Shown one piece after another: positions 1 to 8,520 of a stretch of DNA of 64,000 nt (position 1 is its first letter; every line of letters begins with the position of its first letter). A program made the translations under genes and the position numbers. Below the pieces are notes generated by a model. The model ran no database searches. It was not told where the DNA came from and saw only the letters and a list, made by a program, of their open reading frames with translations. Source of the stretch: Carnobacterium_A antarcticum (GTDB lineage: Bacteria; Bacillota; Bacilli; Lactobacillales; Carnobacteriaceae); NCBI RefSeq assembly GCF_042658365.1, contig NZ_JBHSQC010000006.1; one strand, written 5' to 3'.

Positions 1-70
1 AGTTTTTTTAATTAAATAAGGGACTAAAATTCTTTACCAACGTCAGTTGACGTAGAACCATTTAAAGTAC

Positions 71-119
71 AAAAAAACTCTCAAAAACAGATGATAACAT
101 CCATTTTCGAGAGTTTTTT
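71..119 (-). terminator. Intrinsic terminator of infC-rpmI-rplT
   Basis: On the minus strand the arms AAAAAACTCTC and GAGAGTTTTTTT form an A/T-flanked stem ending in a T-run, 48 bases after the rplT stop. Nothing recognisable lies between it and the left window edge (1-70). Confidence 0.85.
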
Positions 120-166
120 CATTACGCCTTTTATAAGTAAGGGTAAAAAAATCAGCTTTTAGAGCA

Positions 167-526
167 TTATTTTCCTAAAGCAGTTTTAGCTTGTTCGGTT
201 AATGCTGTGAATGCTGCTGCATCTGTAACAGCAATATCAGCTAGCATTTTACGGTTGATATCAATTTCAGCTAATTTAAGACCATGCATAAATGTGCTGT
301 AACTCATGTTGTTCATGCGAGCAGCTGCATTGATACGTGCAATCCATAGTTTACGGAAATCGCGTTTCTTTTGACGACGATCTCTATAAGCGTATTGATA
401 TGATTTCATAACAGCTTGTTTAGATACTTTGAATAAAGTATGTTTAGAACCATAATACCCTTTTGCTAATTTTAATATTTTTTTGTGACGTTTACGAGTA
501 ACCGTTCCACCTTTTACACGTGGCAT
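167..526 (-). CDS. rplT: 50S ribosomal protein L20
   Basis: The 119-residue product has the normal L20 length and is very basic. It opens with the family N-terminus MPRVKGG and carries the conserved block LWIARINAAAR at about residues 60-70. L20 binds 23S rRNA early in 50S assembly. In Firmicutes it also represses its own operon by binding the infC leader, and a leader of that kind is present here (1376-1554). It is the last gene of infC-rpmI-rplT, about 100 bp after rpmI, and is followed by an intrinsic terminator. The start is supported by an AGAGGAGGAAATTA ribosome-binding site. There is no sign of damage. Confidence 0.98.
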   Translation of the reverse strand: MPRVKGGTVTRKRHKKILKLAKGYYGSKHTLFKVSKQAVMKSYQYAYRDRRQKKRDFRKLWIARINAAARMNNMSYSTFMHGLKLAEIDINRKMLADIAVTDAAAFTALTEQAKTALGK

Positions 527-627
527 ATTAATTTCCTCCTCTAAGATGTTTTCTTTCTAAGAAAACTCTTTTCAATAATGTTTTAAGGCTATGTTAAGTT
601 AACGAATGAACTAAACTTTATCAGGAA

Positions 628-828
628 TTATTTCCATTGAGATAACATTTGGCGAATACGTTTGTAATCACCAGTTGATACCATTCCTGCTTTACGTAAT
701 TTACGTTTTTGTTTTTGAGATTTGTTAGCGAACATATGGCTTGTTTTAGCATGGTGACGTTTTAATCCGCCGCCGCCTGTTCTTTTAAAACGTTTAGCTG
801 AACCACGGTGTGTTTTTTGTTTTGGCAT
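628..828 (-). CDS. rpmI: 50S ribosomal protein L35
   Basis: This 66-residue basic protein begins MPKQKTHRGSAKRFKRTG, the L35 signature, and ends with RIRQMLSQWK. L35 is a small component of the large ribosomal subunit. The gene lies 25 bp after infC and before rplT, the order shared by nearly all Firmicutes, so it should be co-transcribed and under the same L20-dependent control. A GAGGAAAAATTAA site precedes the ATG. Confidence 0.98.
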   Translation of the reverse strand: MPKQKTHRGSAKRFKRTGGGGLKRHHAKTSHMFANKSQKQKRKLRKAGMVSTGDYKRIRQMLSQWK

Positions 829-853
829 TTAATTTTTCCTCCTCAAAGTCTTC

Positions 854-1375
854 TTACTTTTCAGTTTTTGGCGCTAAAATCAAGAACATACTACGTCCAT
901 CCATTTTAGCAGCTGATTCGATACTAGCGATATCAGCAGTTTCTAATGCTAACCGATCTAAAACTTTCTTACCAATCTCTTTATGAGTAATGGCACGACC
1001 TTTAAATCGAATTGATGCTTTAACTTTATCGCCTTTTTCAAGGAACTTACGAGCATTACGTAATTTCGTGTTAAAGTCATTTAAGTCAATTGTAGGACTC
1101 AGACGGACTTCTTTCAGTCCGACGACTTTTTGGTTTTTACGAGCTTCACGTTCTTTTTTCTGTTGCTCAAAACGGAATTTGCCGTAATCCATGATTCGTG
1201 CTACGGGTGGTTTTGCTGTGGGCGCTACTAAAACTAAGTCTAAGTTTGCTGCTTCTGCAATTGACAAGGCTTCACTTTTGGTTTTAAGACCAAGTTGTTC
1301 GCCTTCGCTACCTATAACGCGCAATTCACGTGCACGAATGCCGTCATTTACCATCATATCTTTTGCTATGGTCAT
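854..1375 (-). CDS. infC: Translation initiation factor IF-3
   Basis: The 173-residue product has the IF-3 N domain (residues ~5-75, with VNDGIRARELRVIG and PVARIMDYGKFRFEQQKK), a lysine-rich linker and the C domain (~85-170, with LSPTIDLNDFNTKLRNARKFLEKGDKVK). IF-3 binds the 30S subunit and checks start-codon pairing. It is first in infC-rpmI-rplT. The start is open to question: GGAGG lies only 3 nt before the ATG used here but 9 nt before an in-frame ATA two codons later. Many bacteria use AUU, AUC or AUA for infC as a feedback device, so the true start may be that ATA (1367-1369). Confidence 0.97.
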   Translation of the reverse strand: MTIAKDMMVNDGIRARELRVIGSEGEQLGLKTKSEALSIAEAANLDLVLVAPTAKPPVARIMDYGKFRFEQQKKEREARKNQKVVGLKEVRLSPTIDLNDFNTKLRNARKFLEKGDKVKASIRFKGRAITHKEIGKKVLDRLALETADIASIESAAKMDGRSMFLILAPKTEK

Positions 1376-1554
1376 ACACCTCCATTAGATTTGAGAGAAA
1401 GAACAGCAGAAAAAAATAGACGAGTTCACTATGAACCCGCCTATAAATAATTTCCAACTTACGCCGTGCGTAAGTCATCATCGTTTATATCTAGCCCAGA
1501 GACTTTTAGTCAACTAAGGCGAGAAGCGAGGGCTCCTGCTTTGTTTTCTCAACT
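1376..1554 (-). promoter_or_regulatory. L20-type autoregulatory leader of infC
   Basis: The leader between the predicted transcription start and infC holds a GC-rich hairpin (ACTTACG/CGTAAGT, 1456-1474). It is followed by a 12-bp stem TAGGCGGGTTCA/TGAACTCGTCTA with three G-U pairs and seven U residues (1410-1443), which is an attenuator. A further helix region around 1500-1545 (GGCGAGAAGCGAGGGCTCC) could be the alternative partner. Position and architecture match the Firmicute L20 leader, in which L20 binding promotes termination. The assignment is from synteny and structure, not from a covariance search. Confidence 0.75.
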
Positions 1555-1559
1555 TATAT

Positions 1560-1588
1560 ATCATACCATGATTATTTATCTTTGTAAA
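1560..1588 (-). promoter_or_regulatory. infC promoter
   Basis: TTTACA at 1583-1588 and TATGAT at 1560-1565 are separated by 17 bp, with a TGG extended -10 element. The site overlaps the 3' end of thrS (stop at 1592). Confidence 0.8.
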
Positions 1589-1591
1589 CTG

Positions 1592-3529
1592 TTAACGGCT
1601 AAAATTTTCAATTTCTTTTTTTACGGCTTCTAAAAATTCAGAAACTGGCATTATTTCTGTTTCTTTTTCGCCATACTTCCGGACAGCGACACTTGATTCA
1701 GCTACTTCATTATCTCCCAATACCAATTGATACGGTATCTTTTGTGTTTGTGACGCTCTAATTTTATATCCCATTTTTTCATTCCGGTCATCTACTTCCA
1801 CGCGCATACCGATTGCTGCCATTTTTTCTTTCAGTTCATAAGCATAATCTGCATGCATCTCAAGGTTTACCGGAATAATCGTAGCTTGCACTGGCGCTAA
1901 CCACGTTGGGAATGCCCCTTTGTACTCTTCAATCAAGTAGGCAACGAAACGTTCCATTGTAGAAACGATTCCGCGATGAATAACGACTGGGCGATGAGTA
2001 TTTTCACCATCTTCTCCAACATAAGTTAGATCAAAACGCTCTGGCAACAGGAAGTCCAATTGAACGGTAGAGAGAGTTTCTTCAATTCCAATGGCTGTCT
2101 TCACTAAAACATCTAGTTTTGGACCATAAAAAGCTGCTTCTCCTTCGGCTTCAAAGTATTCCAGTCCCATCTCATCCATCGCTGCTTTAAGCATCGTTTG
2201 AGCTTTTTCCCACATTGCGTCATCATCAAAATATTTATCTGTGTTTTTAGGATCCCGATAACTCAAACGGAAACGATAATCTGTGATATTAAAGTCTGCA
2301 TAAACAGCTAACAACAATTCCATTGTGCGTTTGAATTCTTCTAAGATTTGATCTGGACGAACAAACGTATGCCCATCATTTAAAGTCATTTCACGAACGC
2401 GTTGCAATCCTGAAAGAGCTCCACTTTTTTCATACCGATGCATTTGACCTAATTCAGCAATTCGAATTGGCAATTCACGGTAACTGTGCAGGTCATTTTT
2501 ATAAACCATCATATGGTGCGGGCAATTCATTGGGCGCAAGACGAGCATTTCGCCATCTCCCATATCCATTGGCGGGAACATGTCTTCATGATAGTGATCC
2601 CAGTGTCCAGATGTTTTATAAAATTCAACATCGGCCATGATCGGAGTATAAACGTGTTGGTACCCTAAACTCAATTCACGGTCAACGATATACCGTTCTA
2701 TTGTCCGGCGAATGGTTGCCCCTTTTGGTAACCAGAATGGTAACCCTTGCCCAACTTCAGGACTGATCATAAATAAGTCTAATTCTTTTCCTAATTTACG
2801 ATGATCGCGCAGTTTAGCTTCTTCACGCATTTTGATAAACTCTTTCAAGTCTTTTTTATCAAAGAAAGCTGTCCCATAGATCCGTTGCATCATTTTATTG
2901 TCTGAATTTCCTCGCCAATAAGCTCCAGCAAGCGAAAGCAATTTAAAGACTTGGATCCGTCCAGTTGACGGAACATGGACGCCGCGGCATAAATCCACAA
3001 AATCTCCTTGATCGTAAACTGTGATCGTTTCATCTTCTGGCAGTTCAGTGATCAATTCGACTTTATAAGGATCTTCCTTAAATAACTCAAGAGCTTCCGC
3101 ACGTGTAACTTCTTTGCGGACAATAGGATTATTTTCTTTCACGATTTCCATCATTTTAGCTTCGATAAGCGGTAAATCTTCTTCCGTAATCGGCATTTCT
3201 GTATCTGTATCATAATAAAAGCCGCTTTCAATAGCAGGACCTACACCAAATTTGATTTCAGGATATAAACGACGTAACGCATTTGCCATTAAATGAGCAC
3301 TTGAATGGCGTAAAATCTGTAACGCATCTTCATGATCCGGTGTGATGATTTCAAGTGAACCATCTGCTTCTAACGGTCGAGTGTAGTCTACCAATTCTCC
3401 ATTGAACTTCCCTGCTAATGCTTTTTTAGCTAAGCTTTTGCTGATGCTTTCAGCAATATCTTTTGTTGTCGAACCTGCTGCAAATTTTTTTACAGCGCCA
3501 TCCGGCAAAGTAATATTGATTTCTGACAT
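1592..3529 (-). CDS. thrS: Threonine--tRNA ligase
   Basis: At 645 residues this is a full-length bacterial ThrRS. It has an N-terminal TGS domain (1-62) and an editing domain with HSSAHLMANAL (~74-84). The class II catalytic core shows MNCPHHMMVY, the zinc ligand Cys, a motif-2 loop RYEKSGALSGLQRVREMTLNDGH carrying a zinc-ligand His, and PVVIHRG with a second zinc-ligand His. A C-terminal anticodon-binding domain follows (~540-645). The enzyme charges tRNA-Thr and hydrolyses misacylated Ser-tRNA-Thr. It is transcribed alone behind a T-box, so expression should rise when uncharged tRNA-Thr accumulates. TGGAGGAATGAAAC precedes the ATG. Confidence 0.99.
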   Translation of the reverse strand: MSEINITLPDGAVKKFAAGSTTKDIAESISKSLAKKALAGKFNGELVDYTRPLEADGSLEIITPDHEDALQILRHSSAHLMANALRRLYPEIKFGVGPAIESGFYYDTDTEMPITEEDLPLIEAKMMEIVKENNPIVRKEVTRAEALELFKEDPYKVELITELPEDETITVYDQGDFVDLCRGVHVPSTGRIQVFKLLSLAGAYWRGNSDNKMMQRIYGTAFFDKKDLKEFIKMREEAKLRDHRKLGKELDLFMISPEVGQGLPFWLPKGATIRRTIERYIVDRELSLGYQHVYTPIMADVEFYKTSGHWDHYHEDMFPPMDMGDGEMLVLRPMNCPHHMMVYKNDLHSYRELPIRIAELGQMHRYEKSGALSGLQRVREMTLNDGHTFVRPDQILEEFKRTMELLLAVYADFNITDYRFRLSYRDPKNTDKYFDDDAMWEKAQTMLKAAMDEMGLEYFEAEGEAAFYGPKLDVLVKTAIGIEETLSTVQLDFLLPERFDLTYVGEDGENTHRPVVIHRGIVSTMERFVAYLIEEYKGAFPTWLAPVQATIIPVNLEMHADYAYELKEKMAAIGMRVEVDDRNEKMGYKIRASQTQKIPYQLVLGDNEVAESSVAVRKYGEKETEIMPVSEFLEAVKKEIENFSR

Positions 3530-3591
3530 GTTTCATTCCTCCAATGATTCAAATTTTTTTCTATCAAAAAAGCCTTTCAAGCTGTGACCAA

Positions 3592-3866
3592 ATAAAAAAG
3601 CCCCTTCTATGCTAGTTACCTAACATAAAAGGGACGTAAAATTCGTGGTTCCACCCAGATTTAGAATCCCCCATTCACAATCAACAGGAATTCTCTCTAA
3701 GCTGGTAACGTTGGCTAAACGACCGGCTGCTAATACTTAACGGTTCACAGCGGCACTCGAAAGGGGTCAACATAAGATCAATTTTAGGAAACTTGCAGCA
3801 GTTGTTTCCCTCTCTTAAAAAATTGCTTTCTTATCTCGGTGTCTTTCTCAAAGATTTTATCTATTG
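3592..3866 (-). promoter_or_regulatory. T-box leader of thrS
   Basis: The minus strand carries the T-box core TGGGTGGAACCACG at 3644-3657. Just downstream is the terminator GTCCCTTTTATG...CATAGAAGGGGC plus a T-run (3594-3634). Upstream lies a long structured region of about 200 nt consistent with stems I-III. GAACCG near 3740 could hold the specifier triplet ACC (Thr), but I did not fold stem I to prove it. The leader responds to uncharged tRNA-Thr by antitermination. Confidence 0.93.
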
Positions 3867-3871
3867 ATGTA

Positions 3872-3900
3872 ATTAAACCATTCTTTCAGGATAAATTCAA
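3872..3900 (-). promoter_or_regulatory. thrS promoter
   Basis: TTGAAT (3895-3900) and TTTAAT (3872-3877) are spaced 17 bp apart, with TGG immediately before the -10. Transcription should start near 3866 and enter the T-box. Confidence 0.75.
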
Positions 3901-3957
3901 GTAAAGTTTCATTAAATGATCATGCCGCTCTTCATTTCATCGTTTATTGGTATGGAG

Positions 3958-4884
3958 TTAAGATAATCTGCGGTTTTCACCGATCATTTTGATTTCTTTA
4001 GATAAATATCGAACACGTTCCATGATCCGTTGAGCTTTTAATGGTTCATCTTCTCCCCGTTGCGTCATTCGCAAATGCTCTTCACCCAATTGTTTCATAT
4101 CAAAATTGGAAGAAAAAAACGTTGGCAATTGTTCTTGCATACGGTACTGCAAAATGACACCTAAGACATCGTCTCTAATCCAACTAGACATTGAATCAGC
4201 ACCTATATCATCCAACATTAAAATAGGAGCTTTTTTTACAGCTTCTAATTTTTCTCCGGTCGTATTCTGGCCAATGGCTTGTTTCATTTCTACTGCGAAA
4301 GAAGGAAAATGCATCAGTGTAGAAGGGTATCCTTTTTCAGCCAGCTCATGAGCAATAGCCCCCAACAAAAATGATTTGCCAACACCAAATGCTCCTTGTA
4401 AATACAATCCTTGATGAAAAGCTTTCGGATCGTCTAAATAGTCTGCAATAAAATCATATGCAGCGGTGATGGCGACAGCTCGTTCATCGGTTAGATGAAA
4501 CCGTTCAAATGTCGCTGTTCTGACGTCTTTAGGCATATCCATGGAATGAATCCGACTTTTAATAGCCTGTTCTTTTTGTTTTGCGATCAATTCAGCTGTG
4601 GGGACATAAGTGACGTCAATAAAATAATAATTCATCACTAGTTGAGGGTGATATCCAGGAGCCATCATCCCGGTTTTTTCTTGGTACTTTTTCTTTTCAT
4701 TTACAAATTCATAAAGCTTGGCATAACTTTTCACAATAGCTTCGTTGCTCAATTTTCCTCGGTTCTCTTCGATGAACTGTTGCACATCAGGATCGTCTAG
4801 TACATCTTGGATCAGTTTTTCATATTGATCAGATAAATTTCGTTCTTTCAGCATTTTTGTTAGACTCTTGCCAATATCTTCCAT
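3958..4884 (-). CDS. dnaI: Primosomal protein DnaI (helicase loader)
   Basis: The product has 308 residues. It has a helical N-terminal helicase-interaction domain (~1-130) and an AAA+ domain with Walker A GAFGVGKSFLLG (~165-176) and Walker B ILMLDDIGA (~218-226). The C-terminus is basic. DnaI loads the replicative helicase (DnaC in Bacillus nomenclature) at oriC and at restarting forks. It lies 2 bp after dnaB in the conserved nrdR-dnaB-dnaI order, suggesting translational coupling. AAGAAGGTGACTAAAA precedes the ATG. No terminator is obvious between its stop and the thrS promoter 58 bp away. Confidence 0.96.
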   Translation of the reverse strand: MEDIGKSLTKMLKERNLSDQYEKLIQDVLDDPDVQQFIEENRGKLSNEAIVKSYAKLYEFVNEKKKYQEKTGMMAPGYHPQLVMNYYFIDVTYVPTAELIAKQKEQAIKSRIHSMDMPKDVRTATFERFHLTDERAVAITAAYDFIADYLDDPKAFHQGLYLQGAFGVGKSFLLGAIAHELAEKGYPSTLMHFPSFAVEMKQAIGQNTTGEKLEAVKKAPILMLDDIGADSMSSWIRDDVLGVILQYRMQEQLPTFFSSNFDMKQLGEEHLRMTQRGEDEPLKAQRIMERVRYLSKEIKMIGENRRLS

Positions 4885-4886
4885 TT

Positions 4887-6323
4887 TTAGTCACCTTCTT
4901 TCCCAAAGTTTTGGATTTTTTTCAGCCGTTCCATAAAGGCTTGTTTTTCAGCTTCGCTCATCGGCTGTTCAGCTTTTGCTGTATTTCCTTCTTTTGCCCA
5001 TTCTGGCAGGGTTTCTGTTCTCGTTTTTACAGGTTTCCCATAATTAGTCTGTCTTTGGTTCCCATATTGTTTTTTGACTGTTTGTTGTTTTTCAGCATTT
5101 TCTGAATACATTTTTTTAACTTTTTGAAGAGCCATCTCGGGAGAAAACACTTTATTTTGGGCCCAGTCATTTGAAATTTTATAAGCTAAAGCTTTTTCAA
5201 AAATAGGATTGTCTCTAGCTACGAGAATATAATGAATTAAAATATTGACAACAGAAGAAGGCAAATTAGCTTTTCGAAGGATCTCTTCTAATGTCCATTC
5301 TTCATTTTTAGTCACATAACCGCCTTTTTGATCTTTGATCGAAGTCATAAAATCATAAGGACTAATTTGTTCGCTCACTTCGATGATTTTAATCTCATCT
5401 TCTGATAAACCTTGTTGTTTCAAATCATTTTCACGAACTTTTTGTTGTTTTTGATCAACTTGGATATCTTTTTCAACCACATCTTGCAACTGAACATTCT
5501 TTTGATTGTTTTTGTGATAATCATGGTAGACGACATTTTTTAATTTTCGTTCGTCAATATTCCCTGTTTCCATATCGCTAGCTTCTAAGATATACCGCTG
5601 CATGGCCAATTCATTAATACCATACATCGTATGCAAAACTAAAATCGTTTTTTCCAAATCTTTTGTAATTGCCGAACGATTGATATAGTGGCTGTTTAGC
5701 CCTGTATAAAAAAACTTAAAGTCAAATGTTTGAGCATCAATCGTCGGCCCCTCAGGCTGGGTTGCCCCTACTAATTCAACTGGTTCTTTCAATAACGCTT
5801 TTTCTTGTTTAAATAATTCTGCATCAAAACGATAGACATCTAAAAACGACTTTGTAACATCTTGAAATTTTTCTTTATTAAGAGGGGCCACTACAAAACG
5901 GCTTCTTAGGTTTCTAAATTTTCGTTCTCCGATCGTTTCAAAGAGAAGCAAACTTAGCAAGTCATCGTTAAAAAACACCGCACTAGATTGAGGTGCCAGT
6001 AGTTCATAAACATACAGCTTCTCTGGATCCGTTTGAAGATAACTTTTTAATAATCCGATAGCTTCTAATTTAATTCTTGCTTGATAGAGTTCGGGGATGC
6101 CTACATTCAGCAATGTCAACAATTCTGAATGTAAAATCCCTTCGCTCCAATAAGATTCTTCCCCAATTTCGGTCCATAACGTCATATACAAACTATAAGC
6201 TGTTGCCCCAATGAGAGGCTGATATAAAAAAGTCAGGATTTTTTGATCCATATCCGAAAGCAAGGCATTTTGTCGGACCATGAATCCGTCTTTTGGACTC
6301 ATGTTTTTCCAAGGATAACTCAA
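4887..6323 (-). CDS. dnaB: Replication initiation and membrane attachment protein DnaB
   Basis: This 478-residue protein matches the Firmicute DnaB/DnaD-superfamily initiation protein, not the helicase. It has an N-terminal winged-helix region (~1-110), a DnaD-like helical domain (~290-410, with ISPYDFMTSIKDQKGGYVTKNEEWTLEEILRKANLP) and a charged, flexible C-terminal tail. With DnaI and DnaD it places the replicative helicase at origins and stalled forks. The start is TTG, chosen because AAAGGTGTG lies 7-8 nt upstream and the family N-terminus (xxxPWKNMSPKDGF) follows. It sits between nrdR and dnaI. Confidence 0.95.
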   Translation of the reverse strand: MSYPWKNMSPKDGFMVRQNALLSDMDQKILTFLYQPLIGATAYSLYMTLWTEIGEESYWSEGILHSELLTLLNVGIPELYQARIKLEAIGLLKSYLQTDPEKLYVYELLAPQSSAVFFNDDLLSLLLFETIGERKFRNLRSRFVVAPLNKEKFQDVTKSFLDVYRFDAELFKQEKALLKEPVELVGATQPEGPTIDAQTFDFKFFYTGLNSHYINRSAITKDLEKTILVLHTMYGINELAMQRYILEASDMETGNIDERKLKNVVYHDYHKNNQKNVQLQDVVEKDIQVDQKQQKVRENDLKQQGLSEDEIKIIEVSEQISPYDFMTSIKDQKGGYVTKNEEWTLEEILRKANLPSSVVNILIHYILVARDNPIFEKALAYKISNDWAQNKVFSPEMALQKVKKMYSENAEKQQTVKKQYGNQRQTNYGKPVKTRTETLPEWAKEGNTAKAEQPMSEAEKQAFMERLKKIQNFGKEGD

Positions 6324-6348
6324 ATGCCGTCACACCTTTCTGATTCCA

Positions 6349-6816
6349 TTAATTCTTTTCTGATTTCTTTTTTTCAAATTCTTGCAGTTCTTTTAAGAAA
6401 ACGCTCATATCTTTGAATTGTCGGTACACACTTGCAAAACGAATATAAGCAACATCATCAACTTCTGCTAGTTTTTCCATGATGTATTCTCCAATAATAG
6501 CGGATGAAATTTCATTTTCTCCTAAACTGCGGATTTTATTTTCAACGTCGTCAACTATTTTCTCAACTTGTTCCACTGCAACGGGTCTTTTTTCACAAGA
6601 GCGAATGATGCCCCGCAAAATCTTTTCACGGTTAAATTCTTCGCGTGTGCCATTTTTCTTTATCACCAGTAATGGTGCTTGCTCTACTCGTTCAAACGTT
6701 GTAAATCGGAAACTACATGCTTCACATTCTCTTCTTCTGCGAATAGCACGTCCATCATCTGCAGGACGGCTATCGACAACTCTAGAACCATTATTTTGAC
6801 AACGAGGACATTGCAC
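6349..6816 (-). CDS. nrdR: Transcriptional repressor NrdR
   Basis: The 155-residue product has an N-terminal zinc ribbon (CPRC at ~3-6 and CEAC at ~31-34) followed by an ATP-cone domain (~49-139). That is the full NrdR layout. NrdR senses ATP/dATP and represses ribonucleotide reductase genes, none of which is in this window. The start is GTG, with AAGGATGATGAATA upstream; starting later would break the first zinc Cys pair. It is the first gene of nrdR-dnaB-dnaI and has its own strong promoter. Confidence 0.97.
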   Translation of the reverse strand: MQCPRCQNNGSRVVDSRPADDGRAIRRRRECEACSFRFTTFERVEQAPLLVIKKNGTREEFNREKILRGIIRSCEKRPVAVEQVEKIVDDVENKIRSLGENEISSAIIGEYIMEKLAEVDDVAYIRFASVYRQFKDMSVFLKELQEFEKKKSEKN

Positions 6817-6881
6817 TATTCATCATCCTTTTTTTTATGATTTCTCGCATTTTTTTATTACACTCGCCACGATTATACCCT

Positions 6882-6910
6882 ATTATACCACAGGTAGTAC
6901 CGAGGTGAAA
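6882..6910 (-). promoter_or_regulatory. nrdR-dnaB-dnaI promoter
   Basis: TTTCAC (6905-6910) and TATAAT (6882-6887) are separated by 17 bp, with TGG before a perfect -10. Confidence 0.85.
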
Positions 6911-6953
6911 CACCAGAAAAGCCCCGCTAATACGGATGGTTCTTGATACGATA

Positions 6954-6985
6954 AAAAGAATGAGTCTACTTTACACTCATTCTTT
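6954..6985 (-). terminator. Terminator after coaE
   Basis: The minus strand reads GAATGAGT, a 13-nt loop, then ACTCATTCTTTTT. It ends the polA-mutM-coaE unit before the nrdR promoter. Confidence 0.85.
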
Positions 6986-7003
6986 CATCTAAAAATCTTT
7001 TAG

Positions 7004-7618
7004 TTAATTTAGAGCAGCGGTTTCTTCAAAAAAATGATCCAACCATTCCATTACTTGTTTTTTAGTTTCTTGACGTGTGCCATTATTATCGATCACTACA
7101 TCCGCTCTTTTTATTTTTTCAGCAATAGGCAATTGGGCAGCGATCCTCTGTTCAGCTGTTTCACGCGTCAAAGTATCCCGCTCCATCAGTCTGGTAAGTT
7201 GTGTCTTTTCTGATAAGGCAACTACCATAACTTGATCCACTTCTGTTGAATAATTGCTTTCAAACAATAAAGGAATATCTAAGATGATCAGCGGCGGATT
7301 TGTTAATAAATAATGCGTTTTTTGTTCTCTGATCCATCTACGGATGTGTTTTCCTAAAAGCAAGTTTAGCGTTTCTCGTTGTTGGCTGTCTGCAAAAACA
7401 ATCGTTCCTAATGCTTTACGGTCTAAAGAACCATCCGGTCGAAGCACTTCCTCACCAAAATGCTCTTGAATATCTTTTAAACCATCTGTTCCTGGCTCAA
7501 CCACTACTCGTGCTCCAATATCTGCATCTACAACTGGTATACCTTTTTCTTTAAAAATTTCGCTAACAGTTGTTTTCCCCGTGGCAATGCCTCCTGTTAA
7601 TCCTAAAACAAATGTCAT
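7004..7618 (-). CDS. coaE: Dephospho-CoA kinase
   Basis: The product is 204 residues from the start chosen here. P-loop GLTGGIATGKTT occurs at residues ~6-17, followed by VVDADIGAR (substrate Asp) and the lid region RDTLTRETAEQRIAAQ. CoaE phosphorylates the ribose 3'-OH of dephospho-CoA, the last step of CoA synthesis. The frame is open for 22 further codons upstream, but that extension overlaps mutM. AAGAGGTGAAGC sits right before the ATG at 7618 and the family begins at MTFVLGLTGG, so I take the shorter form. It is last of polA-mutM-coaE. Confidence 0.96.
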   Translation of the reverse strand: MTFVLGLTGGIATGKTTVSEIFKEKGIPVVDADIGARVVVEPGTDGLKDIQEHFGEEVLRPDGSLDRKALGTIVFADSQQRETLNLLLGKHIRRWIREQKTHYLLTNPPLIILDIPLLFESNYSTEVDQVMVVALSEKTQLTRLMERDTLTRETAEQRIAAQLPIAEKIKRADVVIDNNGTRQETKKQVMEWLDHFFEETAALN

Positions 7619-7662
7619 CTGCTTCACCTCTTTTTTCATCCTGTAATCCGCTTTGTCTCCTG

Positions 7663-8487
7663 TTACTTTTGACAGCTCGGGCAAATGTGGGTGCCTCTTT
7701 GAGCCACTTTCAACTTTTGAATAGGTGTTCCACAGTAAATGCAGGGTTCATTTGTCTTTCCGTAAACATGCAGCTTCACTTGGAAACTACCGGCTTCTCC
7801 TAGAGCATTTTTATAAGTTCTAATAGTAGTCCCGCCAGCTTCCACAGCTTCCCCTAGCACTTGTATGATTGCTTCGTGGAGGCGTTTGGTTTCTGATAGT
7901 TTTAAGGTATTAGCCGGTCTTAGCGGGTGGATTTTAGCTTTAAAAAGGGCTTCGTCTACGTAGATATTTCCTAACCCTGCTACAACTTTTTGGTCTAACA
8001 ACAAAGGCTTGATTGCCCGCGTTTTTTGTTTGAGTGTTTTTTGAAAAGAAGCAAGCTTAAACGTTTCTGGTACAGGCTCAGGACCTAATGTTTTCAAACC
8101 AGCAACACTTTCTTGTTCTCCTAATGGAACAAGAGTCATTCGGCCAAATTTCCGAACATCCAGGTAACGCAGGTCCCAGCCATCATCTAAATGAAAGACC
8201 ACATGAGTGTGTTTCTTTAGCGGAGTTTCTTTCGCTTCTACTTCGTATTTCCCTTCCATCCGTAAATGGGATACCATCGCCCAGTGAGTGAAGAGAAAAA
8301 TCAAGTATTTCCCTCTTCGTTCGAAACCAACCAACTTTTCTCCAATCAGCTGGTTTGCAAATTCTTCACTGTGAATGGGTCCAGAAATAATCCGGTCCCA
8401 ATATACATCAACCCCTACAATGGTCCTGCCTTCGACAAGTTGGGCCAAACCTTTTCTGACCGTTTCCACTTCTGGTAATTCTGGCAA
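7663..8487 (-). CDS. mutM: Formamidopyrimidine-DNA glycosylase
   Basis: The 274-residue product begins PELPEVET after the initiator, which places the catalytic proline and glutamate at positions 2 and 3. The H2TH region lies at ~150-220 with VAGLGNIYVDEALF. A C-terminal zinc finger with CIYC...CPSC ends the protein. It excises 8-oxoguanine and formamidopyrimidines and cuts the AP site. The start codon is TTG; it is fixed by chemistry, since Pro-2 must become the N-terminal nucleophile after Met removal. AAAGGAG precedes it. It lies 33 bp after polA and 44 bp before coaE, a conserved repair cluster. Confidence 0.98.
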   Translation of the reverse strand: MPELPEVETVRKGLAQLVEGRTIVGVDVYWDRIISGPIHSEEFANQLIGEKLVGFERRGKYLIFLFTHWAMVSHLRMEGKYEVEAKETPLKKHTHVVFHLDDGWDLRYLDVRKFGRMTLVPLGEQESVAGLKTLGPEPVPETFKLASFQKTLKQKTRAIKPLLLDQKVVAGLGNIYVDEALFKAKIHPLRPANTLKLSETKRLHEAIIQVLGEAVEAGGTTIRTYKNALGEAGSFQVKLHVYGKTNEPCIYCGTPIQKLKVAQRGTHICPSCQK

Positions 8488-8520
8488 TCTTTTAGCAACT
8501 CCTTTTCATCCTAGCTTGTT

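Noticed and set aside
41..52. CGTCAGTTGACG palindrome at the left edge
   Set aside because: Short arms (5 bp), single copy, no context.
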